From Cynocephalus volans (Eukaryota > Chordata > Mammalia > Dermoptera > Cynocephalidae), in NCBI RefSeq assembly GCF_027409185.1, contig NC_084463.1, positions 114,954,133-115,018,132 on the forward strand: DNA of 64,000 bases, in the 5' to 3' direction. The stretch's first letter is position 1. Each line of letters starts with the position of its first letter. The position numbers and the translations under genes were made by a program. This document shows positions 13,201 through 24,185 of this stretch, piece after piece. The notes beneath the pieces were generated by a model. It did not search any database. It saw nothing but the letters and a program-made list of their open reading frames with translations, and was not told the DNA's origin.

Positions 13201-14091
13201 GGGGGTCCTGCCCCTGGCTTCATGTCTCATGTCCCCTGGTGGACCCCAAGGCATTCATGGTGTGCCTGGGCCGGAACTAAGTTTTTGTCCTTTGCTTCTA
13301 AAACAGGGGAACTTCCTGTGGGAACCAGTACTTAAGCTGTGTGGTTGAGGTAAATTGCTGCTTTGCTGCTGTTTCCCTAGGGAAGACTTTTTGTGCAGCT
13401 CAGCGTTTAATGGTTGACCTTATAGGTACTTCTGGCTCTCTAGATACTCGGTGCACCTGGGTTGTGTAGAAACTCTGATCTGGGCCTGAGTTTTTTTCAT
13501 CAAACTGCACCAGTTCTGCATTCCCGACCAGTCTCCTCTGAGTGGTCATGTGCTGATTGGGGGGCAGGTTGGCTGTCCTTGCTGTGTCCCAGTGTTTCCC
13601 TGGTGGGCCCATCTCCCCCACCACCTGTGCTCCAAACGCTTGCCATGGGAGAGGCCCTGCACTGGTCCCTTGCGATGACTCACCTGCCTCTGAACGGCAC
13701 CCCTTTTTCAGCTGTTCTGGCTCCTCACTCCTGCGTGGGTCCATGGGAACCCTATTAGTGGTCTTGATGTCCTGGGGGCCGCCAAGGCCCTCTTCTCCCC
13801 TGCCGCCTCCAAGTAACTCCATCTAAAGGGCACAGCTGCAGCTTCTGCTGGTGCCTGCTCCATGTGCTCAGGCATTAAAGCGGCTGTGGCCCAAAACACT
13901 GAGAGCAGTTTTTTCTTTCTCTCTTCATGGTTTCTCCGACCTTCATGAGTTCCATAGGTCTCTCCTCCTCTTTCCCTGAGCTCCAGTGGCCCCAGCTCGG
14001 CAGATGTTACATTTTTATAGTTGTAAATTCATTGATTTGTGGGAGAGAGTGATGCTGGGGACCGTCTATTCTGCCATCTTGACTGGAAGTC
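10220..14091 (-). mobile_element. L1-derived composite retroelement with internal VNTR (SVA-like architecture)
   Basis: Read on the minus strand. It begins at 14091 with an L1 5' terminus containing 'caagatggcagaatagacgg', a YY1-type start as in many mammalian L1s, and has about 830 bp of 5'-UTR-like sequence (14091-13265). Next come about 31 tandem 80-bp GC-rich units (13265-10785). A junction segment includes a roughly 90-bp scrap resembling the L1 ORF2 endonuclease region ('cagcaatggacagatcat', about 10499-10516 on the complement). It ends with an L1-type 3' UTR, an AATAAA and an A-rich tail (10470-10220). A 12-bp direct repeat, ctaaaaattaaa, flanks it (10208-10219 and 14092-14103), but it is AT-rich and so only modest evidence. 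I see no ORF1 and essentially no ORF2, so the copy must depend on L1 proteins if it was ever mobile. An internally deleted L1 is the simplest alternative to a distinct family. Confidence 0.75.
10785..13265 (-). repeat. 80-bp GC-rich minisatellite (VNTR), about 31 units
   Basis: Each unit carries 'tgcctggttgtggg' on the + strand. Successive anchors lie about 80 bp apart (for example 10865, 10945, 11023, 11257, 12060, 12140, 12870, 12950). Units differ by scattered substitutions and small indels. The period is not a multiple of three, and long open frames occur in all six frames (up to 409 codons) simply because the unit is GC-rich and stop-poor. No coding role is supported. Confidence 0.95.
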
Positions 14092-14261
14092 CTAAAAATT
14101 AAAAATTCACAAAATACACATGGAAGAAGTCATCATAAATAAGAGTCATCAGAAAGAAGAATCTAAAGAATCAAACCCACAAAGAATGCAGATGCAAGAA
14201 TTATTGGTTTCAAAATAAATTTGTCCAATATTTTTAAATAAATGAAAAATGATGATTTCAA

Positions 14262-14632
14262 TTCAGGTTGGTCTGCTATAACAAAATACCACAGACTGCA
14301 TGTATTAAACAACAGGAATCTGTGTTCTCGCAGTTCTGGAGGCTGGAAAGTCTAAGATCAAGATGCTGGCTGATTTGGTTGTTGGTGAGGACTCTCTTCC
14401 TGGCTTGCAGGTGGCCACCTTCTTGTTGTGTCCTCTTATGGTGCATAGAGAGAGCTCTGGTATCTTTACTTCTTCTTCCAAGGGCACTAGACCTGTTGGA
14501 TTAGGGCCCCACTCTTGTGTTTTCATTTAGCCTTTATCATCTCCTCACAGACCCTAGTTCCAAATACAATCACACTGACAAAGCTTCAACACATGAATTT
14601 TGGGGACACAAACATTTTGCTCATAACACAAG
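14262..14632 (-). mobile_element. MaLR-like LTR fragment
   Basis: The + strand shows 'ctgctataacaaaataccacagactg' and 'cagttctggaggctggaaag', the reverse complement of a common MaLR-group LTR 3' half. It runs to 'cataacaca' near 14632. Subfamily not assigned. Confidence 0.5.
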
Positions 14633-14639
14633 TGTAACT

Positions 14640-15400
14640 AACAATAAAGAGTCTATAAAAATTAAAGAATTAAAAAATTTGAAAAACAAACCAAATAAAA
14701 TTTCTAGAAGCAAAAACCATAATAATTAAAATTTTAAAAAAATCAATAGATGGGTTAAACAGAATATTAAAGCTGAAGACAGAATTAGTGATTTGGCTGA
14801 CAGATTTAAAGAAATTCCCTAGATTCAGTAGTGTAAAAAGAAATAGAGAACATATGATATAAAAGTTAAGAAGCTTGGTGAATGGAGTGAAGTCTAATGT
14901 CAAGTAATCAAGTACCAGAAGGAGAGGATAGAGAGAATGGAGGAGAGGAAATATTAGAAAGATAATAGACATGAATTTTCCAGAACTAATAAAAGTTCAT
15001 GACTCTTTAAATTCAATAATCCCTACAAGACTCAAAGAGAATTAACAAAAAAGAAATTCACACCCACACACAAGTATGTGAAATTGCAGAAGGTCAATGA
15101 AAAAACATTTTTAAAAGCAACCGGGGTGACAAGAAAGATTACCTGCAAATACCAATTAAACTAACTGATTTCTCAATAGCAATAGTGAAAGCCAGAAGAT
15201 GGTAGAATAGGATCTTCAAAGTGTTGAAAGAAAATAAAATATGAATCGTGTGTGTGTGTGTGTGTATGTGTGTGTGTGTGTGTGTGTGTGCATGCATGTT
15301 TGAAAAAAGAGGGCAAAATAAACATATTTCAGAAAAATGAAAAGAAACTGAGAGAGTTTACTATAAACAGCCACTTCATAAAGAATATCTTAAATCAGTG
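14640..15400 (+). mobile_element. Old L1 or HAL1 ORF1 fragment
   Basis: Degenerate ORF1-like order: a coiled-coil-like A-rich part, 'gaattttccagaactaataaaag' (about 14974), 'gaaagccagaagatgg' (about 15188) and 'cttcaaagtgttgaaagaaaataa' (about 15213), as in L1/HAL1 ORF1. Interrupted by a TG microsatellite. Whether it is HAL1 or L1M cannot be decided by eye. Confidence 0.55.
15249..15292 (+). repeat. (TG)n microsatellite
   Basis: Dinucleotide TG run with one A interruption. Confidence 0.95.
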
Positions 15401-15757
15401 TTGTTTTTAACTTATAGGGCATGACCTATTTGGAGCAATAAAATAAGTTTATTGGATCATTAACTTTTTGATCTTTTTAAATTCTGTTTTCCTACATTTT
15501 TTTGGCTTATTTTCCATGTCATCATCTGCGTAAATCTTCCTCATCATTTTACTATCATTTTCAATTATGTTTATTTATTGTAACTTATTTAACCAATTCT
15601 CTGTCAATAGACACTTAGGGTTTTTTTTTCTCTGTCTTCTCATTATTACTGACAATATCGAAATGATCACATAGGCTTGTTTACATCAATATGATACCAT
15701 CCTAGAAGTCTATTTGTTGGCTCAATGGATATGTATCTGCATTTTAAATTGTGGTAG

Positions 15758-15884
15758 GGCCGAGCCCCTGGCGCATTTGGGAGAGTGTGGTGCTGGGAGC
15801 GCAGCGACGCTCCCGCCGCGGGTTCGGATCCTATATAGGACTGGCCGGTGCACTCACTGGTTGAGTGCCGGTCACGAAAAAGAC

Positions 15885-15922
<38 letters not shown>
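15758..15922 (+). mobile_element. CYN-like tRNA-Ile-derived SINE with 3' A17(AT)n tail
   Basis: Starts with a GGCCGAGCCCCTGG-type A-box region, then a B-box-like 'cgggttcggatcc' (about 15819) and the TATATAGG linker, followed by a shortened second tRNA-like unit and an A run that has decayed to (AT)n. A 10-bp target-site duplication, attgtggtag, lies at 15748-15757 and 15923-15932. Non-autonomous; would use RNA polymerase III and L1 proteins. Carries the GC hairpin between boxes A and B that is also seen in the copy at 47292. Confidence 0.85.
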
Positions 15923-15923
<1 letters not shown>

Positions 15924-16410
15924 TTGTGGTAGACACTGCTAAGTTTTCCTTCAAAATGACAGCACTAGAGATTATCAATCTTTTAAATCCTCACCAGACT
16001 CAGGCTAGACCAATTTCTGGACTCAGGCCCATATATATGTTCTATATGCCCACCCCAGACATGATGAAACTCTTTTTAGACTGCTCACCCTGAACTGGGT
16101 GGGGCCTTCTGCCTTTTGCAGTGACTTTAGGTAATGGAGACCCTCAGCTCCTCACCCACACCACTCTCTCCTCTGTCCCTCAGTGGGAGCCTTCATGGCA
16201 GCAGCCCCTTTTACCCACTCACATTCATGGCCAGGAGCAAAATTTTGTCATAAATTGTGATGATAATAGAGGCAGAAATTAGTCACAAGCTAGGCTACAT
16301 AGGAATCCTGAACCGAGTTCTCTCCATCTTCAGGCAGTTCTTTCTGATCTTATTTCTGAGCATCTCTGAGATCAGCTCAAGATTTTTTTTTTATACTTGG
16401 CATGTGTTTT

Positions 16411-17028
16411 ATTTTATTTTATTTTATTTTATTTTTATTGGTTATGAATATACATGAGATACAAAGTTGATTGTCAACCCTTGTTCCCAAGATGTAAAGG
16501 CCAGATCCATACTGACAGCATGCCTATTACCACAAATTGTGATTGTACCCCATGTCCCCCCCCAATTATTCCCAACCTCCCTCTCCATCCCCTTTTCCCC
16601 CGCTCTACTTTGTATCCCTAGGTATGTTCTCTCCCTCTGCAAGTCCAATGCACCACCGTGTTCTTTCTTCCCTTCCTTCTTTCTCTCTTAGCTCCCACCT
16701 ATGAGTGAGTACATGCTCATATTTATCCCTCTGTGCTTTGCTTATTTCACTCAGCATAAGTTTTTCCATGTTGCAAATGGGAGAATTTCATTCATTTTTA
16801 TGGCAGAGTATTATTCCATGGTGTATATATACCACAGTTTCCTTATCCATTCATCCATTGATGGACATTTAGGTTGGTTCCATATCTTGGCTATTGTAAA
16901 CAGAGCTGCAATGAACATGGGAGTGCAGGTATCTCTTTGACATGATGATTTCCATTCCTCTGGGTATATACCCAGAAATGGGATTGCTGGATCATATGGA
17001 AGATCTATCTGTAGTTGTTTGAGAAAAC
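16411..17028 (-). mobile_element. 5'-truncated L1, 3' end
   Basis: (TTTTA)n tail at 16411-16436, then the reverse complement of an L1 3' UTR and ORF2 C-terminus. ORF2 is recognisable in 'attattccatggtgtatatatacc' (about 16811) and 'gggtatatacccagaaatggga' (about 16961). The 3' UTR differs from that of the full-length L1 at 34225, so this is another subfamily. I found no convincing duplication. Confidence 0.85.
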
Positions 17029-17044
17029 CAGTTCAACATTTTAC

Positions 17045-18130
17045 CTTGGTCTGGGTCAGGAAAAGAGACAGAGTGGTCCTCGGTTCTCAGTCAGTCAATC
17101 AACAAACAGATCTTGAGCCTTTCTTTGTATCAGACTAGAAAAAGGCACACACAAATGAAATATTAAAATAAAACCTGAATTCAAACAAAACACTGCATCT
17201 GGCTCTGTATGATCCTGAACAAGTCATGCTCTTTCTCTGAACCTCTAATTCCTTGAAAGGCCATATTCCAGTGGTAAGCTGGTAAATGTTCAACTACTAG
17301 CTCTCTGAAAAAAACCTTATGTCTGTGTAAATTTATTATAAATTTAACTTATATGTGGGATGTGTAGTACACAATTTACAAATAATAATGAAAAATGCTG
17401 TAGTGTTTATTGTGAATTCCATAGCCAATTAATCCTTACAGAATGCTTTACTGATTTTTGCTGAACTCTTGTATCCATAGACAACCTATGTTTGTAACTG
17501 ATAAAAGAGTATAGTTCTCACATGAGGATTGGTTAATATTTTTTGTTTATAGAAATAAGACAAAAGAGAAACAATGAAGACATATGTTGGAACTTCATTC
17601 ATTCATCAATGATATGAGTAACTTCTTTGCTGAATTGAATAATAGTGTTAAAATACTGAAAGTCTATTTCCTCGATTTTTCATGCTGTTATCAATGTTCC
17701 AGCTATAGACATGACATACTTTCAAGTTTATTCTCCATTTTTAACATTTTCTCCATTATTTCTTAAGTCTAGGCAATCAACAAAACAATAAATCAAGCCC
17801 TGATTAGTCTTGCTAATTTCTGTGGTGTAAATACTCCTACCATGGTCAAGTTCAAGTTACCAATATGACATCATTGAATGAAAGTTGAGAAGGAATGTAA
17901 ATAGCACACCATTACATAGTATCTCCACCATACAGATAGAATAGTTGTAAATAACATCAAGAGCACAGATAATAGTAACACATAGTAAAATAAATAGGAA
18001 GTAATAAGTTTTGAGTATTACCTTCTTTTTAAATATAATTCAATTGTAAGTTTATATAATTTAATTTTGTTAATGGCAGAATGGTGTTTAATAATTGTCT
18101 CAACATTTCTGAAAATTTAACAATCAGTTC
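17045..18130. other. No recognisable feature
   Basis: AT-rich intergenic DNA without a repeat or gene I can name. Confidence 0.45.
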
Positions 18131-18139
18131 TTGAAAGGC

Positions 18140-18480
18140 TATAAACCGATTCCAGAACAGCATAGCCTACTGCTCTTAACATAACATTCTATAATCTAAC
18201 AATCCCCAGAAGCTTCTGGAATAGCATCACATACCAGATAGTGTGACAGCCCACACCCAAATTCTTCTCTTTGGCTATCCCTGCCCAAGGGATAGCCATT
18301 TATAAGTGACAGAACCGAGGGAGGGGGGAGGGTGGGGAAGGAGACTAGGTGTAGTTTGTTATTTAGCATCAAAACGCCACATATTTGACTCCTGCTCTCT
18401 CATCCACCCTTCAGCATCTCTGCAAATTAATGCAATAAAGCACAGTCTTGAAGGAAAACAAAACAAAACAAAAAGATAAA
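18140..18480 (+). other. Possible old LTR or retroposon with hairpin
   Basis: Contains a perfect 11-bp inverted repeat (18272-18282 and 18288-18298, 5-base loop), then 'tttataagtg' as a TATA-like element, and 'aatgcaataaagcacag' about 130 bp on as a poly(A)-signal-like element before an (AAAAC)n tract at 18455-18474. The order TATA, AATAAA, tail resembles an LTR or retroposon end, but I cannot name the family or its borders. Confidence 0.25.
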
Positions 18481-19685
18481 AGCGTGATTTTTGAATGTGA
18501 TGAAATGAATGTGATTCTCCCCTCCATGTATTTGCTTATACACAAATACCAACTTTTGTTTACAGCTCTTGAAGCTCACCTATTGCCCATGTTAATAATC
18601 AGTCCCTACTCGGGTCAACATCTTCATTTTTTTAAACACAGGCTGGACAAGCAAAGTCGCTTGCCAAGGGCCTCTCCTAACAAACTGGTGAGTCTGTGAG
18701 AGAGCTAGAAAACAAGCTCGAATCTCACGTTCTTTGCTCAACATTAAGTTGTGTACACACACAGGAATGCATGCACACACACATGCACAGCTACATACAT
18801 ACATATCCTCACTCATATTCACTACTAGCATGCAGGCCAAGGCTACAACAGCTTGATTATTATCTGCACTCTGGCTTCCAGAAACTTCATTTCTCACTCA
18901 GATGGAGCTGTGGGTCCAACCAAGTGCACTAAGTAAGAGTGAATCCTTTTTCAGTTGCAGTGGTAGCTCCACAGAAGCCTGGAAGACTTGTGAGTGGGGA
19001 AATCCTGCTTGGATCTCACGCCTCAGTTCTATCCCTCCCTCCCTTGAGGCCAGGAAGTATCCAAGACAGAGACTCCCATTTCCCCCGTCCCAGTTTCACA
19101 GGGGAGAGTCAGTCAGCCCTAATGACGGGGAGAAGAGTCTGTAAGAGACTAGGGGAGATTTCCACCTTCCCCAGAAAATGAGGGAATTGCCAAAAACCAA
19201 ACCCCTTATGGAATCAGCGAAAGTCAGAGGCCATTCCTGTCCACAACTAAGCTTCCAATATAATATCAGGTTTTGAATGGTTTTCTCCTGAAAGCTCTTT
19301 ATGGAAATAAAGCCTGAGGTTCCTCTAAGCAGCTTGTTGTTTCTTTGTCTAACCTCAGTCTTTTTAGCTTCAGAGTTAGGTCTCCTGTCTCTTGGTAGGC
19401 CTTTTGGGAGTCTGTCTTGCGATGGTGTCCCTGTTTTAGTACATCTTCAAGATTAGAACAGCACCATCTTTTCCGTCAGCACCTGATTAGAGAAAAGGTT
19501 ATCAAGATGAGAGACCAGCATAAAAATAGCATAAAATAGACCAGACAGACCCCAGACTCTGTGATCGAGATAACAGATCAGAAGGTCATGATGACAGTGG
19601 CTGACATATCCAAAGATATGAAAGATAGGCAAAGATCCCAGAAACCACCAGTTTACTCAATATCCTGCCACCTTCCCTATAGAAA
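18480..19685. other. No recognisable feature
   Basis: Intergenic; a short CA/CATA-rich stretch lies at 18755-18810. No exon-like pattern seen. Confidence 0.4.
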
Positions 19686-19689
19686 ATAA

Positions 19690-19850
19690 GCTAGAGGGGA
19701 GCTTAGAGATCGTATGGTTCCAATTCCCCCATTCTATAGAAGGAAAAGCTGAGGCCTAGTGAGGAATGGCCCAGCCAAGGCCACACAAGGAGGCCAAAGC
19801 AGAGCAGGAATGAGAAGTCAGAATCCTAGACCCCTAACCAGGCCTGGCCT
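19690..19850 (-). repeat. MIR-like SINE
   Basis: The + strand reads 'ccattctatagaaggaaaagctgaggcctagtgagga' then 'ccaaggccacacaaggagg', the reverse complement of the MIR/MIR3 core. Confidence 0.6.
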
Positions 19851-20769
19851 CTTTTTCGTATATTATACTGCCACATATTCTGGTGGTGTTGTATGCTTGA
19901 GAATCAATGACTATTATGCTCAGGGAAGAAAGGCCATCAGTGCTCAGTCATGCTTAGTGTGGGCTGGTTGGTTATACCTGCCTATCCAGCCTCCTCAGTC
20001 CCACCCTCTTGGGACCTCAGAAATCTGAGCAAAGGTCTATTCCTAAAGGGAACACAGTTTCAGCAGAGACAAAGGAAGAAATAGACTGCTGCACTCTGTT
20101 CTTGGTGCCTTACTGAGTGAGTGACTCAGTAGCTAGTGGTAGTCTGTTTGCTTGGTAGAGTGTGGGAGGGGTAGGTGGTGTCCTGATCCCAGCTAAAGTG
20201 GTTTTCAGGAGCTTGCTCTGATAAGCATGCTGGCATCTCTCCAAAAGGTGGCTTCTCATTCTGTCCGCAGAGGTGACTTTGGGGATTCTGGGACTTCATG
20301 TTCTCTCTCTAGGGATATACATCTGCCTCCTGGTTTGGCCCTCTAATATGCTTCTTGATCTTGACTCATCCAAGGTATTGGCCTAAGACCACTTTTCCTG
20401 CACCTGATGCTTTTTGATTCCTGACCTCTTTTCTTTCCAAGCTCAGTACACAATTCCTTAAGTTTTCGTCACTGTGCAGTCTCAAACAAGCACACTTAAC
20501 TCTAACAGCTTGTGTAAGCAATCTGTGCATCATTTTTAAATATAAAGCACAGTTATCAAATTATTTGCCTCCTCTAAGTGCTGAGTGTTATGTGAGGCAC
20601 TCTGGAGACTACACAGTAAAAATAAACAAACCCCTGTCTTTAAGGTACTTAGAATATATGAGAAGAGATAGAGATGTTAATTTAACATCACATATATATA
20701 ATATCACAATTATAATATCACATATTCAGGACTGTAATCAAAGTGAGCTATAATTAAAGTGCTATAAAC

Positions 20770-20974
20770 CTTTCTACTCAAAGTGTGGTCTTCAAACTAG
20801 TAACATCGGCATCATTGAGGCATTTGTAAGGATTGCAGCATCCCTGGCTCAAGCCCAGACCTACTGATTAGAATCTGCATTTTAGAGAATTATATTAAGT
20901 GAAACGAGTCAGACACAGAAAGAGAAATACTACATGTTCTCAGTTATTGGTGGGAGCTAAAAATTAATATATAA

Positions 20975-21022
<48 letters not shown>

Positions 21023-21285
21023 CCGGGGGGTGGGGGGAAGAAGATATAACAACCACAATTACTTGAAGTTGATACGGCAAGCAAACAGAAAGGACATTGT
21101 TGGGGGGGAGGGAGGAGAGGGAGGAGGGAGGGAGGTTTTGGTAAGGCGCAACAATAATCAACCACATTGTATAGCGACAAAATAAAATTAAAAAAATAAA
21201 AAAGAATCTGCATTTTAATATAATGTGCACATGAGTTACCTGGGGATGCCAATGCTGCTGGTGCTTAGGTCACACTTTGAGAAAT
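20770..21285 (+). mobile_element. MER5-type hAT-Charlie MITE, split by an L1
   Basis: The left part has 'caaagtgtggtcttcaaactag' and 'cagacctactgattagaatctgcatttta' (20778-20884). The right part resumes after the L1 and ends with 'gtcacactttgaga' (about 21270), matching the left terminal repeat inverted. Ancient non-autonomous DNA transposon. Confidence 0.7.
20885..21202 (+). mobile_element. 5'-truncated young L1 3' end (same family as 34225-41032)
   Basis: 318-bp insertion in MER5 starting in the ORF2 C-terminus ('attatattaagtgaaacgag'), then 3' UTR with a (CA)n run, a G-rich tract and the 'cgacaaaataaaatt' end. A 15-bp target-site duplication, agaatctgcatttta, lies at 20870-20884 and 21203-21217. 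The 3' UTR parallels the full-length L1 element for element. Confidence 0.92.
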
Positions 21286-21289
21286 GAGA

Positions 21290-21762
21290 TTGGCTGAGAA
21301 CAAAGGAAGGGACAATTATGACTAGATGAGTGAAGGAGTAAAGGTGCCACCACAGAACAGGTGACATATGCAATGGGCAAGGAAGGACACAGAAGACTTT
21401 GCTGAGCAGATTCAGAAAGAGAACAAGTGGAGGGGCAGTCCAGGCAGAGGAAATTAGACAAATAAAGGCACAGAGGCATGAAAAGTATATTCAGGGAATG
21501 GTAAGTAGTAGTTACAAGGAAGAAAATAGATGAAGATGAAGTTGAAAATATAGGATGGGACCATGACCATATTGTTAAAAATCTTTTACATTATGTCAAA
21601 GATTGTGGGACAAATAATTCAAGAAGTTCTTTTAGTAGAGGAGCAACAAGATCACATTCCTCTCATTTAAATGAAGAGGATAGACTGAATGGGAGAAAAG
21701 CAAACAACAGCAAGAAGCCTAGAGGAGTTTATTGCAATAATATAGGCATGAAATGAATATGG
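21290..21762 (+). repeat. Unassigned old dispersed repeat, left part
   Basis: Resembles the sequences at 28535-29870, 41088-41790 and 46335-47150: purine-rich 3' untranslated-like DNA with phrases such as 'gcagaggaaattagacaaataaaggcacagaggcatg'. It continues after the MaLR insertion at 23854-24000. I recognise the family as mammal-wide but cannot name it with confidence. Confidence 0.4.
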
Positions 21763-21784
21763 GCTGGAACTAAGGCAATGGCTG

Positions 21785-23831
21785 AGGGAATGTGTGTTAT
21801 CTTAAGATGCTAAATTTGTGGTAATTTGTTGTGCAGCAGTTAGATAACTAACACAGATTTTGCTACCTGAAAGTGGGATTATACTGTAACAAATATCTAA
21901 AAATATGGGAGCAGTTGTGGAACTAGACAGTAGGCAGTAGCTAGAAGAATTTTGAAAAGCAAGCATGGGAGTTTAAATTGCCCCGAACAGACTGTTAGTA
22001 GAAACCGAGACTTAAAGGACACTGCTGATGAGGACTTGGGAAGGAAGTGACGAACATGTTATTGGATAACGGAGGAAGGGAGATCCTTGTTATGTAGTGA
22101 CATAAATTTAGCATAATTGTCTCCTGCAGTTATGTGGAAAGAAGAAATTATAAGTGATGAACACAGATATATAGCTAAGGAGATTTCCAAGGAATGTGTT
22201 GAAGGTGCCACCTGGTTTCTTCCTGTTGCTTATAGTAAAATGTGAGAGGAGAGAGATAAATTGAGGGAAGAACTGTTAAATAAAAAAGAACCAGGACCTA
22301 ATGATTTCAAAAACTCTCATCCTTCTCCAGATGTCAAAAGATACTTAAAATCAAGAGATTTACTGTCAGGAAACCATAATCTAGAGAAGAGGCTGAGGCT
22401 GTCATCATATGTTTTGCTAAAATCTCATAAACACAAAAATATCAGAATATTCAGATTAGAGTATTCAGTCACTTTCAGGAGATTCAGGGTATGTCTCATA
22501 GATTCTTTTAATCAAACCAGAGGGTCTCCAAAAGACTTAAGGGCACTGTCCCTCAGCTATCTCAGCAGGAGCCAAGGATACAGGATAAATTATCTTGAAA
22601 ATATTTGTGAGTGTGACTTTTGTCTAATGAAGCCAATTCCTGTGAAGTTCATTGAAGACCCATAAAGTTCTTAAAAAAATTGTTTCAGCAGAAACACTGC
22701 CTGCTGAAAATGAAAGGGACGAGGGAAATACAAAATTAAAGGAGGCTATTGGACCCTCAAAACTCTATTGGTTGGAAGCAGGCTAATAAAACTGCACAGC
22801 TGCAAACAGGTGCCACCTTTCATGAAATAGGAAAGATGACTCAGAGGGTGGGAGGATTATTCTCAGGCTTTGAAACCTAATCAAGACACATTTGCCCAGC
22901 TGTAATTCAGAACTGCCCTGGGCCTATTACTCATTTTTTCCTTCCATTCTCTGTCTCTTTGAACCAGAATGTTTATAGCTGATATCCTATGTCCATCAAC
23001 ATCATTGGGATGTTGGGGTGTGTTTGGGGCAGATAACTTGTCTCTTTAGTTTTATAGGTGCACAGATGGAGAGAAATTGTGCCTCAGGAGTTGTACTAAT
23101 GGGTTATATCCAGGGGTCTCATCTGCACCTGAAACTGATTTAGATGATGAGATTTTGGACTGAGCTGATGCTATAATGGAATGAGATTCCTGGGAACCTT
23201 GAAAGGCAGTGAATGTATTTTGCTTGTGGGCAGTACTTAAATCATTGGGGTCCAGGGGGTGAACTCTGCTAAGCAGAATTCTAAAATGGCTTCCAAGGTT
23301 CCCACCCCCTAGTGTATCCCCACTGCACAATCCTCTCCACTTGATTATGGGCAGGACCTGTAAATATCATGGATGCCACTTCCATAACTAGGTTACCTTA
23401 GATGGCAAAGGGAAGGAATTTTGCATATGTATTTAAAATCCCAAATCCATTGAGTTTTAGTTAATCAAAAGTAAGATTATCTTGGGTGGGTTTGAGTTGG
23501 TTAGGTGAAAGTGCTTAAAAGAGAAACTGGGTCTTATCTGAAGAGAGATATTCCTTGCTTGAAGAAGCAAGCTTTATGAGTTCTATATCTATGGGGAAAT
23601 AAATTCTGCTAACAATCATGTGAGCTTGGCAGAGGACAATGAGCCTCATATGGGACTGTGGCCTCTGCCTGACACTTTGATTGCAGTCATGTGAGTCCCT
23701 GAGCAAAGGACCCATCTAAGCAGTACCTGGACTCCTGACCCATGAAAATCATGAGGTAATAAATTAATGTGCATTGTCTTAAGCCACTAAGTTTGTGATA
23801 ATTTGTTACACAGCAATAGATAACTAACACA
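21785..23831 (+). mobile_element. MaLR (MLT1-group) element: 5' LTR remnant, internal region, 3' LTR
   Basis: 21785-21855 is a 66- to 71-bp LTR end ('ttagataactaacaca'). It is followed by an internal region opening 'gattttgctacctgaaagtggg', as in MaLR internal sequences, and ending in a purine-rich tract before 23267. The 3' LTR (23267-23831, 565 bp) ends in 'gataactaacaca' identical to the 5' remnant, and has an AATAAA at about 23758. No gag, pol or env frame survives; the 134-codon frame at 22261 looks fortuitous. 22-bp direct repeats abut both ends (21763-21784 and 23832-23853, two mismatches). Confidence 0.8.
23267..23831 (+). mobile_element. 3' LTR of the MaLR element
   Basis: 565-bp LTR with TG...CA ends. 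It contains 'taataaattaatgtgcattgtcttaagccactaag' near its end, as in MLT1-like LTRs. Its last 60 bp align with the truncated 5' copy at 21790-21855. Confidence 0.8.
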
Positions 23832-23999
23832 GCTAGAACTAAGGCAATGACTGGAAATTGATAAGATGACTTGGCTTCTGATGGAGACAGAATATGAGAG
23901 AGAAGAGAAAGTCAGGATGGCTTCCAGAGTCCTGGTGTGGGCAACTGGCTAGACAATGATGTCATTAATGGGAGGCAGTAAATATGGAGGTTTGTGAAC

Positions 24000-24185
24000 A
24001 AGGTTCTCTGACTTTGGGATCAGAGTGAGTCCGATTCCCAGATTTACCACATACCGGCTCTGTGACCTCTTGCTTGATCAGTTTCTTCATCTGTAAAAAT
24101 CCCTACACAAGGGAGTTACAAGGATTCAATTAATGTTCAGTAAGTAGAAGCTATCATGATCATTATTAGGAGTATTAATAAAAAT
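24000..24185 (+). repeat. MIR SINE
   Basis: Clear MIR order: 'gggatcagagtgagtccgattcccag', 'ctctgtgacctcttgcttgatcagtttcttcatctgtaaaa', then 'ttacaaggattcaattaatg'. Confidence 0.8.

Noticed and set aside
10785..13265. CRISPR-like or satellite array
   Set aside because: Units are directly adjacent with no unique spacers, and the array sits inside an L1-derived insertion in a mammalian genome.
22261..22665. 134-codon frame in the MaLR internal region
   Set aside because: No recognisable gag or protease motif; MaLR internal regions are normally non-coding in this part.
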